In this document: piece after piece, positions 17,275 through 28,102 of the stretch | Position numbering within the stretch: the stretch's first letter is position 1 | Layout of the letters: each line of letters opens with the position of its first letter | NCBI RefSeq assembly: GCF_007859765.1 | Contig: NZ_SIHJ01000001.1 | Span: 1,446,067-1,510,066, forward strand | Origin: Posidoniimonas corsicana | Lineage (GTDB): Bacteria; Planctomycetota; Planctomycetia; Pirellulales; Lacipirellulaceae | Direction of reading: 5' to 3' | Length of the DNA stretch: 64,000 nucleotides | Program-made: the position numbers and the translations under genes | Notes under the pieces: model-generated | Told to the model about the DNA's origin: nothing | What the model saw: the letters and a program-made list of their open reading frames with translations, nothing else | Databases searched by the model: none

Positions 17275-17766
17275 CGGAAAACCTCGTTCCTTCAATCCAC
17301 GCCCAACCGCCCGGAGGCGGCGTGCTCGGCAACGCACCCTGCGCTGCCGTTTTGTTCGCTGGTTTCTTGTATCGAGTCAGGCTGGGTAAAACTTGCGGGT
17401 AAATTCGATTGTGCCGGAAAAAAGGTCCGTGCGTGCTAGCTGGCAGTGCGTTGGCGGGCACGGTTTTGACTGATTCGTTTTGTCCAAAAACACGCGCGGA
17501 GGGGACAAAACTCGGGGCGCATTGCGGTCCAAATCATCCGTAAGTCCTTTCGCACCAGTGCTATTCGTTGACCTCCCTGGTTGGGTGTGCCGGGGTTTTG
17601 TCCGATTTGGGGGCGCCGAGTGGACAATACCCTCGGCAGACTTAGGCAGCGCATTGCCACGCGGCAGCGTCCACGCGGGCCCCGAGTCGCGGAGCGGGCG
17701 TGTCGGAACGCGGAGCGGGCATGCGCGCCACCCCGCATTAGACCGCGCGGCGCGGCCGGTTTCTAC
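17275..17766. other. Intergenic region with GGACAAAA motif copies
   Basis: About 500 bases without a plausible gene. It contains three copies of the octamer GGACAAAA or its complement (17478-17485 and 17596-17603 as TTTTGTCC, 17503-17510 as GGACAAAA). The same motif forms inverted pairs at 57.7-57.9 kb. The region presumably holds the promoter of the lipoprotein/exbB unit. Confidence 0.5.
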
Positions 17767-17767
17767 G

Positions 17768-17797
17768 AAAAAACGCGGGCAGCAAAGCAATGCCCGC
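17768..17797 (-). terminator. Rho-independent terminator (distal of two)
   Basis: On the minus strand, GCGGGCA and TGCCCGC pair (7 bp) around a 9-base loop and are followed by TTTTTT. It lies downstream of a stronger terminator, forming a tandem pair after the BON-domain gene. Confidence 0.7.
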
Positions 17798-17814
17798 ATT
17801 GGCGAGCAGGCACG

Positions 17815-17849
17815 AAAAAAGCCGCCGGCGCTCGAGGCGCCGGCGGCTT
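17815..17849 (-). terminator. Rho-independent terminator of the BON-domain gene
   Basis: A perfect 13-bp stem AAGCCGCCGGCGC/GCGCCGGCGGCTT with a 5-base loop, followed on the minus strand by a run of T. It lies 33 bases beyond the stop of the BON gene. Confidence 0.9.
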
Positions 17850-17881
17850 GGTCGATTCCCGTTGCTAGCAACGCTCAGGCG

Positions 17882-18652
17882 TTACTGGCACTGGTGGTGG
17901 CTGAAGTCCAGGAACCACCAGCCGTCGTCCCATTCGAGGGTCACCTTCCGCCAGCCCAGCGGGACCTGCGGGTAGGGGTAGAACGGGCCGATGTAGGGCC
18001 AAGCGGTGGGCGAGTACTGCTTGGGGTACGTCAGGGCCGCGTAGTTGGGGCTGGCGGCGTAGCTGGGCCACGCGTAGCCGGGCAGGTTGGCGTTGTCGTA
18101 GCCGCCGGCGCCGGAGCCGCCACCGGCCGCGTAGCCCGAGGCGTAACCGCCCGAGCACTGAGCCTGCTGCACCTGCTGCTGGTAGGCGGCCGGCTGCAGA
18201 CGGGCCTGGCCCATCGGCATCGGGGTGTTGTTGGTCGGACGCAGCTGCGGCTGCTGGGCCGCCGGCATCGGCAGCGCCTGGCCCTGCGGCTTGGCGGCTT
18301 CACGCAGCGACATCAGCAAACCGCCCGACTTCTCCTCCTTGGGAGACTCGAACGCGGCCGGCTGGGCCTGCTGCTGCACCTGCAGCTTGTTCACCACCTT
18401 GTCGACGCCCGCCACGCCCTTGGCGATGCGGACCGCCTGCTTGGCCTGCGAGGCGTCGGTCACGGTGCCGGACAGCGTCGCGACGCCGTCGTTGTACGAG
18501 ACGCCCAGGCGGTAGTTCGAGAGCTGACCGCTCTGCTTAACGGACTGGGCGATGTTTTGGGCCATCGCCTTTTCTTGCGGGCCAGCCGCGGCGAGCGACG
18601 GCCACAACAAGGCAGCCGCGGCTGCCATTGCTACCCAGTTACGACTGGTCAT
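17882..18652 (-). CDS. Secreted BON-domain protein with Gln/Gly/Tyr-rich tail
   Basis: 256 aa from ATG 18652, preceded by the Shine-Dalgarno GGGGGAAGA. A signal peptide (MTSRNWVAMAAAAALLWPS, cleavage after AAA) is followed by one BON domain at about residues 26-95 (QSVKQSGQLSNYRLGVSYND, VATLSGTVTDASQAKQAVRI, GVAGVDKVVNKLQV). The remainder is low-complexity (QQQVQQAQCSGGYASGYAAG) and ends with a Trp/Tyr/Pro-rich segment. BON domains bind phospholipid or envelope partners; the specific role is unknown. It is a single-gene unit with two tandem terminators, suggesting strong expression. Confidence 0.8.
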   Translation of the reverse strand: MTSRNWVAMAAAAALLWPSLAAAGPQEKAMAQNIAQSVKQSGQLSNYRLGVSYNDGVATLSGTVTDASQAKQAVRIAKGVAGVDKVVNKLQVQQQAQPAAFESPKEEKSGGLLMSLREAAKPQGQALPMPAAQQPQLRPTNNTPMPMGQARLQPAAYQQQVQQAQCSGGYASGYAAGGGSGAGGYDNANLPGYAWPSYAASPNYAALTYPKQYSPTAWPYIGPFYPYPQVPLGWRKVTLEWDDGWWFLDFSHHQCQ

Positions 18653-18944
18653 TGTCTTCCCCCTTACCAATGCGTTCACTGCGGACGTCGCAGTAGTGAA
18701 GCTGCTGTTGAATGGGCTGCTGGCGCCGCTATTGGCGTGCGTCCAACCCTGCAGCGTGCATGCAGTGAGGGAGAAGAGACCCGCCGGGTCTGAATGCCCC
18801 CCCAAGGCACTCCCGCTAGGGAAGATGTTTCGGCTATCGATGGCGCCGGAGGGGAGCTTTTTTCCGGTTTTGTCGGTGACGCCGCGCGCACCGCTTACCC
18901 AGGCGGCGTTACCGGAACCGCCAAAGCCCGCAGGAGCGCAGGCC

Positions 18945-19250
18945 CTAGGCCTGCTGCCGGGCGGAAACCACGCGGGAGAGCACCGGGTCGTGCTCGGACT
19001 GGCTGCTGTGGATCACGGCCACGATGACCATGGTCCCCAGCGTCAGCGCGGAGAACGCCCAGCTAGAAAACCCGTAGTGGGCGCTCTGCATCGCCAGCCC
19101 GCCGATCAGCACGGCCAGCGCGAGCAGCACAACGCGGAAGAAAAGGGTGGTCCTGGAACCCAGCGACAGCCGGCTCAGGCAGGCAACCAGCACGCCCGCG
19201 GCGTGCACAGAAAGGCCCGCCGCCAGCGGGAGCGTCTCGAACGAGTCCAT
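18945..19250 (-). CDS. Small integral membrane protein, 101 aa
   Basis: Three hydrophobic segments: LAAGLSVHAAGVLVACL, FFRVVLLALAVLIGGLA and FSALTLGTMVIVAVI, then a short polar tail ending ARQQA. This regular three-helix pattern supports a real gene. No family recognised. A stretch of 290 bases separates it from the BON gene, so it is probably transcribed on its own. Confidence 0.65.
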   Translation of the reverse strand: MDSFETLPLAAGLSVHAAGVLVACLSRLSLGSRTTLFFRVVLLALAVLIGGLAMQSAHYGFSSWAFSALTLGTMVIVAVIHSSQSEHDPVLSRVVSARQQA

Positions 19251-20117
19251 GCGTTACTCCGAAGGAATCCATTCCCCTTCGGCCTGCCGCCAGCACAGCG
19301 TCTTGCCGTGGTCGTGGTGATTGGCAGGCGGGTCGGTCGACGCGCGGTGCGGGGGGGCGGTTGCGCGTCGCCGAGGAGTGTAGCGTGCCCCGCGGAACGA
19401 CGCTATGCGAGCTTTGTGCTGGTTGTGCCGCCAGGGTTCACCGGCCGCCGCCGGACGGCACGCCCTTTGCCTTTGCAGTCCGTTGGAAACCCTGCGCCGC
19501 AATCCATGCGGCGTTCACATGCCTACCGCAGCGGCCACGAATGGGCAGTCCGTGTCGCCGTAATTCCCTGCCTGAACCTGGGTGCGCCCGGTCGCGCGGT
19601 GGGCCGCTGCCGTCGGCCACCGGCGGACGAGGCGACGCTGATACCGCGAATCTGCGGGCAGGGGCCCCCGTGCCGTTTCACCAAAATGGTGAAACGCCCT
19701 CACTGCTATGGTGTGTCAGCGGAAGTGGTTGGCTGACTTCACGTTAAGACGCCTGCCGATTAGCTGACGGCTGATTCCGCGCTGTCGACTCGTCATCGAA
19801 CCCATGCGGAAGCCGAGAATCCCGCCTGGTTTCGGCCGTTGGTCGACCGTTCACCAACACAGGGAGCGCAGGCTGATTCGCCGGGCGGGGACGGAGGCGC
19901 TAGGCGCCATTCTGGCGAGAGTTTTTGCCGGTCGACGGCCGCAATCTTCGGCGCCCGTGGGCTGCCGGCCGGTCGTGTGCGAGATTCTTTGCCCGAGCCC
20001 TGATGGACGGCACGCTAGCTGCACTTAAGGAAGTCGAGTGATCGGGGCGGCAGCCCCCGACGCCTCCCCATCCGCACGAGCCCGCTACTGACAGCAGCCG
20101 CCGCAAGGAATCGCACG
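19251..20117. other. Long gap without a supportable gene
   Basis: About 870 bases. ORFs on both strands have Cys/Pro/Arg-rich translations typical of shadow frames in GC-rich DNA. The only structured item is the perfect hairpin at 19675-19695. It may carry promoters for both flanking genes or an unrecognised RNA. Confidence 0.4.
19675..19695. repeat. Perfect 9-bp inverted repeat
   Basis: GTTTCACCA, a 3-base AAA loop, then TGGTGAAAC. There is no T-run on either side, so it is not a typical terminator. The symmetry would fit a dimeric regulator site or a hairpin in an untranslated RNA. Confidence 0.6.
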
Positions 20118-20303
20118 ATGTTGACCTACGCCAATATTGAGTTCGCCTACGAGCAGCACCGAGACACCTTCGACGCCGAGCCCGACGGGCATCCCCGGCG
20201 CAAGGACTACTCTCGAAACCGGGCGAACCGCCCGCGCCGCCGCGCCAACCGCCGGGCGCCGCTGGGGATCGCGGGCCGGCGGCTGCGTCGTGTTGCTTCC
20301 TGA
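20118..20303 (+). CDS. Small basic hypothetical protein, 61 aa
   Basis: Starts MLTYANIEFAYEQHRDTFDA after a plausible Shine-Dalgarno (GCAAGGAAT). The N-terminal third is acidic/aromatic and the C-terminal half is very Arg-rich (NRPRRRANRRAPLG). The ribosome binding site and the ordered start speak for a real gene. The Arg-rich tail could also arise from GC-rich shadow sequence. Nucleic-acid binding is possible but unproven. Confidence 0.5.
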   Translation: MLTYANIEFAYEQHRDTFDAEPDGHPRRKDYSRNRANRPRRRANRRAPLGIAGRRLRRVAS

Positions 20304-20317
20304 TCGGGGGCCGCTGT

Positions 20318-22207
20318 CTACTTCAGCACCCGCTTGAGCTCCGCGTCGAGCTCGGTGGCGTGGACGTTGCGGTTCACGACCTTGCCGTCCTCGTCGACGA
20401 GGATCATCAGCGGCAGGGTCATCACGCCCATCTCGTTCGCCAGGCGTCCCTCCAGGCCGTCCTGGTCATAGACGTGACGCCAGGGGTAGCGGTTCTCTGC
20501 CAGGTAGGCCTTGGCGGCCGCCGGCGAGTTGTCGAGGTTCACGCCCAGCACCTCGAACCCCGCCTTGCGGTACTTGCTGAGGGCCTGATTGAGCACGGCC
20601 ATCTCGGTCTTGCTCGGCTCGTACCACGTGGCCCAGTACTGGATCAGCACGTGCTTGCCGCGGTACTTGGCGAGGTCGACCGAGCCGCCGTCGAGCCCCG
20701 GGCCGCTGAGCGACATCACCTTGCCTACCGAGTCGATCCGGCGGGCGGCGCCCAGGCCTTTCTCGCCGCGGGGCGTGCCGGCGAAGTCCTTGCCGAGCTT
20801 CTGGTACCACTCGAGCGCCTCGTCGGTCTCGCCGGCGAACTCGAGCGTCATGCCGAGCTGCAGGCAGGCCTCGGCGGTGTCCGGGGTGTCGGGGAACTGC
20901 TTCACGAAACCGCGGAGCTGCTTAACCCACTCGTCCTGCACCTTGGCGAAATCGAGCTTGGGGTCTTGGTTCTTCAGCACCCAATCGCTCCACAGCCGCA
21001 GGTAGGTCACGTGCGCCACCAGTTCGCGGCTGGCCTTCATCTTGACCAACGCGTTCTCGAGTTCCTGGAGCCGCGCGACGCCCTTCGGGTAGACGCCCTC
21101 CATCGCCGCCGAGCTGTACATGTCGGCGAGCTGCGAGTACCAGGTCTCCTTGAACTGCGGGTCCTCAGTGGCCTGCACCAGGGCCAGGAGCCGCTGCTCG
21201 CGTTCGTCGATCAGCTTGGCCTGCTGCGCCGGCGGGAGCGTCGCGCGGCGGGCGTCGAGCTTCTCCAACTCCTCCATGAGCTGCTGCATCTTGTCCGAGG
21301 GGGGCGCCGCGGCGGCCCCGCCCGACGAGGAGAACCGGCTCAGCGCGAACACGCTCGACACCTCGACGTTCTCGCCGCCGATCTGCGGCGCGTCCACCAG
21401 GCGCCAGGCGTCGCCGGCCTGGATCAGCACGCCGAGTTGGAGCTGCTCGGTCTTGCTGTTGGTTTCCACCAGGGCCGACGCGCTCTCGTACACGATCGGC
21501 TCGGGGCCGTTGGTCCCGGGCGGGGAGGGCAGGGCGCCCGGCTTGGCGGCGCCGAAGTCGACGTAGCGGCTGCTCGCCGACAGCAGTCGCTGCCGGGAGG
21601 CCAGGTCCTGGAAGGTGCTGGCGGCCTGCCCGATCCGGCTGGCGAACTGGTTGTGCAGCGTGGGCGACAGCTTCATCGCGTCCAGCTCCTGCTTGCTCAG
21701 CAGCAGGCGTTCGAAGGCCGCGGCGTCCTTCTTGACGATGGCGTCCACCAGCTCCTCGCCCACCTCCTGCGGCGAGATCTGCTTCCAGTAGTCGATCTTC
21801 TCGTCCTGGTCGCGGTCGACGCCCCACTTGGAGCCGCCCGTATTGAACCAGCGGTGCTGGTCGACCTTGCGGTCGAAGTCGGAGTCGATGTCGCGGTACA
21901 CCTCGAGGCCGTCCTTGAAGTAGCACCACGCGTCCAGCTGGTTGTCGCCGTTGGTGTCCGAGTAGCGGCGGAGCACCTGCCCGTCGGCGGTGCGGACCAC
22001 CCACGCGCTGCCCTTGTCGCCCTTCTCGAGTTCGACCTTGCAGGTGCGGGCCTCGGCCTCGCTCGGGCGGTCGTACTCGACGCTGTGGAGCGGCGAGATG
22101 CTGAGCGCGGCCTCGGCCTTGGGCGGCGGCGCGGCGGCCGCGGGCGAGCCCACGGCGAGCAGCAGCAAGGAGGTGGCGATGGAGTACCGGCGGGGGAACT
22201 GGGGCAT
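20318..22207 (-). CDS. Secreted TlpA/thioredoxin-like protein lacking the CxxC motif
   Basis: 629 aa with a signal peptide (SIATSLLLLAVGSPAAA). About 420 residues of unassigned N-terminal sequence include an Asp-rich segment (DTNGDNQLDAWCYFKDGL, DSDFDRKVDQHRWF) and helical repeats of TPR type (TAEACLQLGMTLEFAGETD). The last 150 residues are a TlpA/AhpC-TSA thioredoxin fold: GKHVLIQYWATWYEPSKTEM, FEVLGVNLDNSPAAAKAYL, GVMTLPLMILVDEDGKVV with the cis-Pro. The normal WCxxC is replaced by WYEPS, so disulfide exchange is not possible at that site. A structural or binding role is likelier. Confidence 0.82.
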   Translation of the reverse strand: MPQFPRRYSIATSLLLLAVGSPAAAAPPPKAEAALSISPLHSVEYDRPSEAEARTCKVELEKGDKGSAWVVRTADGQVLRRYSDTNGDNQLDAWCYFKDGLEVYRDIDSDFDRKVDQHRWFNTGGSKWGVDRDQDEKIDYWKQISPQEVGEELVDAIVKKDAAAFERLLLSKQELDAMKLSPTLHNQFASRIGQAASTFQDLASRQRLLSASSRYVDFGAAKPGALPSPPGTNGPEPIVYESASALVETNSKTEQLQLGVLIQAGDAWRLVDAPQIGGENVEVSSVFALSRFSSSGGAAAAPPSDKMQQLMEELEKLDARRATLPPAQQAKLIDEREQRLLALVQATEDPQFKETWYSQLADMYSSAAMEGVYPKGVARLQELENALVKMKASRELVAHVTYLRLWSDWVLKNQDPKLDFAKVQDEWVKQLRGFVKQFPDTPDTAEACLQLGMTLEFAGETDEALEWYQKLGKDFAGTPRGEKGLGAARRIDSVGKVMSLSGPGLDGGSVDLAKYRGKHVLIQYWATWYEPSKTEMAVLNQALSKYRKAGFEVLGVNLDNSPAAAKAYLAENRYPWRHVYDQDGLEGRLANEMGVMTLPLMILVDEDGKVVNRNVHATELDAELKRVLK

Positions 22208-22410
22208 CCGTGCGTCCCTGAAGATTCGGGGGTAATGGGAACCGCTGCGGCGGCGGGCCGCTCAGCGGGGGGCGATTATTCTGATATTCGCCGCCCGCGT
22301 ACAGGCCGATTACCCGCCAGAATCCGCAGCCCCGTGCCGCTGATTTGCGTTTGACAGCTTGGGCAGAGCTCTTAGAATAGCGAGTCTCGTTCGGGCCGAC
22401 GCCCGACCGG

Positions 22411-22484
22411 GGGCGTGTAGCTCAGTTGGTTAGAGCGCAGCCCTGATAAGGCTGAGGTCCCAGGTTCGAATCCTGGCACGCCCA
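22411..22484 (+). tRNA. tRNA-Ile (anticodon GAT)
   Basis: Acceptor GGGCGTG/CACGCCC, D-arm GCTCAGTTGGTTAGAGC, anticodon stem CAGCC/GGCTG around CTGATAA (anticodon GAT), T-arm CCAGG TTCGAAT CCTGG, discriminator A. 74 bases, all stems perfect. It stands alone rather than inside an rRNA spacer. Confidence 0.95.
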
Positions 22485-22507
22485 CTCAAGTTAGCTGTGC
22501 AAGGCAG

Positions 22508-22544
22508 AAGCCGTGGCGCCCATCGGGCCAGCCGCGGCTTTTTT
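22508..22544 (+). terminator. Terminator after tRNA-Ile
   Basis: AAGCCGTGGC pairs with GCCGCGGCTT (10 bp, one G-T) and is followed by a run of T. It lies 23 bases after the tRNA. Confidence 0.8.
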
Positions 22545-22607
22545 CGTGCGCCGGCGCTATTTCGTGGTTGCCGCCGGCGCTATCTCGCGCCCAAATCCCA
22601 CGTCCAC

Positions 22608-22648
22608 AAAAAAAGCCCTCCGGACGCGGGTGGGCGTGGCGGAGGGCT
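22608..22648 (-). terminator. Terminator after tRNA-Ser
   Basis: On the minus strand AGCCCTCCG/CGGAGGGCT (9 bp perfect) is followed by seven T. It faces the tRNA-Ile terminator, insulating the two convergent tRNA genes. Confidence 0.85.
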
Positions 22649-22674
22649 CGAAGATGGTCTGGAAAATTCCAGAG

Positions 22675-22763
22675 CGGAGAGGACAGGATTCGAACCTGCG
22701 GAAGGGAATGACCCCTTCACCGATTTAGCAAACCGGCGCATTCGACCACTCTGCCACCTCTCC
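22675..22763 (-). tRNA. tRNA-Ser (anticodon GCT)
   Basis: Class II tRNA of 89 bases. Acceptor GGAGAGG/CCTCTCC, anticodon loop TTGCTAA (anticodon GCT), a long variable arm (GAAGGGGTCATTCCCTTC), T-arm GCAGG TTCGAAT CCTGT and discriminator G, as expected for serine tRNAs. Confidence 0.95.
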
Positions 22764-22864
22764 TGAGTGAACGGGCGATTGTAGGGGATCCAGGCGGCTT
22801 TGCAAAGACCTGATCGCCGTCCATAGGACCGTGCTGTGGCCCACGGGGTTCGGTCGGTCGGTAT

Positions 22865-24115
22865 CTACGGTTTGATCACGCTGAGCAGGAAGCTCGGCTT
22901 GAGCGATTCAAACGACAGCCGGCCCAGCTGATCGGCGCCCTCGGCGATGTTGACCATCATCACGCGGCAGTCGTGGCTGGCGGCGCCCATCTGCTCGTAC
23001 AACTCGGCCAGGTTGTTGATCGCGATCAGGTTCACCACCAGCCGGCCGCCGGGCCGCAGACGCTCGTAGGCGGCGGAGCAGATGCGGGCCACCTCGCGTC
23101 CGCCGCCGGCGACGAACACCGCGTCGGGGTCGGGCAGGTCGGCCAGCGCCTCGGGCGCCTTGCCGAGGATCGCCATCAGGTTCGTCACGCCAAACCGGTC
23201 GGCGTTCTGCTTGATCAGGCCGTGGTCCTCGGGGTCCATCTCGACCGCGTAGGCGGCGCCGTCGCGGGCGAGCTGCGCGGCCTCGACGCTCACCGACCCG
23301 CTGCCGGCGCCGATGTCCCACACGATGCTGCCGGGCGCGATGTCCATCTGCGCGAGCGCCAGCGCGCGGACCTCCGCCGACGTGGCCAGCCCCTGCTTCG
23401 GCTTGGACTGCAGGAACGCCTCGTCCGGGTTGCCGAACAGCCGGCGGCCGATCGCGTCGCGCGGGCGGTCGGGCGCGTCGGCCTGTCGCACCAGGATCAT
23501 CACGTTGAGCGGCGCGAAGGACTGCGCGGCGATCTCCTCCAGCGAGCCGCGGGTGACGCGCTCGTCGCGGGCGCCCAGGTTCTCGCACACGTAGGCGTGG
23601 AAGTAGTCGATGCCCTTGTCGAGCAGCGCTTGGGCGACCGCGTTGGGCGGCTGCTCGGGCGAGGTGAAAAGGCCCGCCTTCTGAGCGGTGCGGATCCGCT
23701 CCACGACCTTGTCGAGCGGGTGGTTGGCCAGGTTGGTCAGGTAGGCCTCGTCCCAGCTCTCCATGACGCGGGCGAACGCCAGCTGCATGCTGCTGACGTG
23801 CGGCGCGACCTCGAAGCGGTCCTTGCCGATCTTCTCCGTGACGTACCGCGCGAGCCCGTAGAACATCGGGTCGCCGAAGATCAGCACCACGGCGCGGCGG
23901 CCGCCGACGGACTCCAGCTGGGACGCCAGCTCGTCGAGGTCGCCGGAGAGCACCTGCTGCTCGGCCTGGCGGCCCTCGGGGAGGAGCTTCAGCGCGCGGT
24001 CGGAGCCGAGCACGAGCTCGGCCTCAAGGATCCGCTGACGCACGGACGGCGAGACGGCGTCCAGGCCGTCGTCGCCGATGCCGATCACGGCGATTTTCTG
24101 AGGGGTCTGCGACAC
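22865..24115 (-). CDS. cobL: Precorrin-6Y C5,15-methyltransferase (decarboxylating), CbiE-CbiT fusion
   Basis: 416 aa; methylates C5 and C15 of the corrin ring and decarboxylates the C12 acetate in cobalamin synthesis. The N-terminal half is the tetrapyrrole-methylase CbiE domain (KIAVIGIGDDGLDAVSPSV, LVLGSDRALKLLP, VVLIFGDPMFYGLARYV). The C-terminal half is the CbiT Rossmann methyltransferase with the SAM loop SIVWDIGAGSGSVSVEAAQL and the acidic AVEMDPEDH. The two-domain length matches CobL. No other cobalamin gene is in the window, so it is an orphan here. Confidence 0.93.
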   Translation of the reverse strand: MSQTPQKIAVIGIGDDGLDAVSPSVRQRILEAELVLGSDRALKLLPEGRQAEQQVLSGDLDELASQLESVGGRRAVVLIFGDPMFYGLARYVTEKIGKDRFEVAPHVSSMQLAFARVMESWDEAYLTNLANHPLDKVVERIRTAQKAGLFTSPEQPPNAVAQALLDKGIDYFHAYVCENLGARDERVTRGSLEEIAAQSFAPLNVMILVRQADAPDRPRDAIGRRLFGNPDEAFLQSKPKQGLATSAEVRALALAQMDIAPGSIVWDIGAGSGSVSVEAAQLARDGAAYAVEMDPEDHGLIKQNADRFGVTNLMAILGKAPEALADLPDPDAVFVAGGGREVARICSAAYERLRPGGRLVVNLIAINNLAELYEQMGAASHDCRVMMVNIAEGADQLGRLSFESLKPSFLLSVIKP

Positions 24116-24276
24116 GTCTGTCCCTGGAGTTGCTGGGCCTGCCCTGGAGTGCGAGCGCCGGCGGTCGACTGGGCGACCGCCGCGCTACGGGCAAAGTAGC
24201 ACCGCGGCGGCCCGGCGGCCAGTGCCCGGCAGTCGTCGTTTGGCGGCCCGTCCCGACCCCGGGCGGGGCGGGGGGC

Positions 24277-26394
<2,118 letters not shown>

Positions 26395-26701
26395 AGGTGT
26401 GGTCTCTGGGAGGTGTAGGCCTGCATCAACATACCACCAGCAGCCGCCTGACTGCTGGAGTCAGTGTCTTCTGACCTTCGTCAAATGCAATAGGGGGCCT
26501 CCAGCCCGCATCGACTTCATGGCCGGATCCTCCCCAGGGCAACATCGTCCTAACCCCACTCTTTTCTTCAGGATGCGCCGATTGCCAAGCGTCGGCAGCG
26601 CAGTTGGCAGAACCACTACCGGTTGACCCCGGTGGTTTGACAGTCCGGCGGCGCCGCCTCTAGAATCCCGTTTCCCGTCCGTTATAGGAACGCTAAGGCG
26701 A
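26395..26701. other. Divergent promoter region between glgX and purM
   Basis: About 300 bases with no gene. It must contain the promoters of both flanking genes. No clear -35/-10 pair or operator is recognisable. Confidence 0.5.
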
Positions 26702-27742
26702 ATGCAGAAAGCAACTTACAAAGATTCCGGCGTCGACCTCGAGCTGTACCAGCAGTCGATGGCCCGCCTGCCGGCCCTGATGAACCGGACCCGCAGCCCC
26801 CGCGTGCTGCCGGCCGAGGGCGGGTTTGCCGGCCTTTTTCAGCTCGATTTCGCCGGCAAGCTGTTCGCCCGGAACTACCAGGACCCCGTCCTTGTGGCCT
26901 GCACCGATGGCGTGGGCACCAAGCTCAAGGCGGCCCAGCTAGCGGGCGTGCACAACACGGTGGGCATCGACCTGGTGGCGATGTGCGTGAACGACGCGCT
27001 CTGCACCGGCGCCGAGCCGCTGTTCTTCCTCGACTACATCGCTATGAGCCACGACGACCCGACGCGGCTAGCCGAAGTGGTTGAAGGGATCAGCGCCGGC
27101 TGCCAGGAGAGCGACTGCTCGCTGATCGGCGGCGAGACCGCCATCATGCCCGACCTGTATGCCCACGGCGACTACGACCTCGCCGGCTTCTGTGTCGGCG
27201 TGGTGGACCGCGCGAAGATGATCGACGGCAAGGCGATCGCCCCCGGCGACGTGGTCCTCGGCGTGGCGTCCAGCGGCATCCACTCCAACGGCTACAGCCT
27301 GGTGCGGAAGATCGTGTTCGAGATCGCCGGGCTGACGGTCGACTCGCATGTCGACGAGCTCGGCTGCACGGTCGGCGAGGAGCTGCTCCGCCCAACCCGC
27401 CTGTACGTACGCCCGGTCCGCAGCGTGCTCAGCCACTACCGCAAGAAGCAGGTGGTGCACGGCATCGCCCACATCACCGGCGGCGGGCTGCACGAGAACA
27501 TCGAACGGATCCTGCCCGCCGGCGTGAAGCTGCAGATCAATGAGGGCAGCTGGCCGGTCCCCCCGGTCTTCCAGTGGCTGCAGCGGCTCGGCTCGGTCGA
27601 CGCCGACGAGATGGCCCGCGTGTTCAACATGGGCGTGGGCCTGGCGGTAATTGTCAGCGAGTACTATGCCGACAGCGTGCAGAGCCAACTGGCCGAGCAG
27701 GGGCTGGAGAGCTGGCCGATTGGCAAGATCGACGCTGCCTAG
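26702..27742 (+). CDS. purM: Phosphoribosylformylglycinamidine cyclo-ligase (AIR synthetase)
   Basis: 346 aa; ATP-dependent ring closure of FGAM to AIR in purine synthesis. Family blocks are in order: the glycine-rich start [87 protein letters not shown] and [20 protein letters not shown]. Full length. The stop overlaps by two bases the stop of the convergent membrane-protein gene. Confidence 0.96.
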   Translation: MQKATYKDSGVDLELYQQSMARLPALMNRTRSPRVLPAEGGFAGLFQLDFAGKLFARNYQDPVLVACTDGVGTKLKAAQLAGVHNTVGIDLVAMCVNDALCTGAEPLFFLDYIAMSHDDPTRLAEVVEGISAGCQESDCSLIGGETAIMPDLYAHGDYDLAGFCVGVVDRAKMIDGKAIAPGDVVLGVASSGIHSNGYSLVRKIVFEIAGLTVDSHVDELGCTVGEELLRPTRLYVRPVRSVLSHYRKKQVVHGIAHITGGGLHENIERILPAGVKLQINEGSWPVPPVFQWLQRLGSVDADEMARVFNMGVGLAVIVSEYYADSVQSQLAEQGLESWPIGKIDAA

Positions 27743-28068
27743 TCGGCGTCCCCGCCATCCCGGCCGCGACGCAGCCGGGCTCTCGCGCTCTTGAGCATCT
27801 GCCAGCCCAGGAACGAAACCATCGCCGCCCCGATCCCGCCGGCAACGATTCCGCCGATGGGGACGTACTGCATATCGCCGTTGATGACGGCTGCTAACGC
27901 GATTGACGCGAGCGTGACCAGCACCAGCAGCATCGACAGCGCCAGGCACCCAAAGAACCCCGCCTTGAGCACGTTCACCAGGCTGGGCGATTTCAGCGGT
28001 GCGTAGGCGTCGGCATCCGCCCGCGGCGAAGCGTAGGGGTTCTCACCGCCTGGTTGCTGCTCGGCCAC
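27739..28068 (-). CDS. Small two-helix membrane protein with NPYASP motif
   Basis: 109 aa if started at GTG 28068, which avoids overlap with dsbD and has GAGG upstream. The N-terminus [20 protein letters not shown] carries the ENPYxSP motif common at the start of small planctomycete membrane proteins. Two hydrophobic segments follow ([19 protein letters not shown] and [19 protein letters not shown]), then a basic tail. It lies 34 bases after dsbD and is probably co-transcribed with it. Function unknown. Confidence 0.65.
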   Translation of the reverse strand: MAEQQPGGENPYASPRADADAYAPLKSPSLVNVLKAGFFGCLALSMLLVLVTLASIALAAVINGDMQYVPIGGIVAGGIGAAMVSFLGWQMLKSARARLRRGRDGGDAD

Positions 28069-28102
28069 TCGGCAGGCCTCGTCTTCAGAAGACTCGGCGG
28101 CG

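Noticed and set aside
20360-22354. 664-aa plus-strand ORF opposite the TlpA-like gene
   Set aside because: Antisense shadow; no signal, motifs or balanced composition.
22497-22766. Plus-strand ORF ending with TGFEPAEGNDP
   Set aside because: Its end is the antisense of tRNA-Ser, a known annotation artefact.
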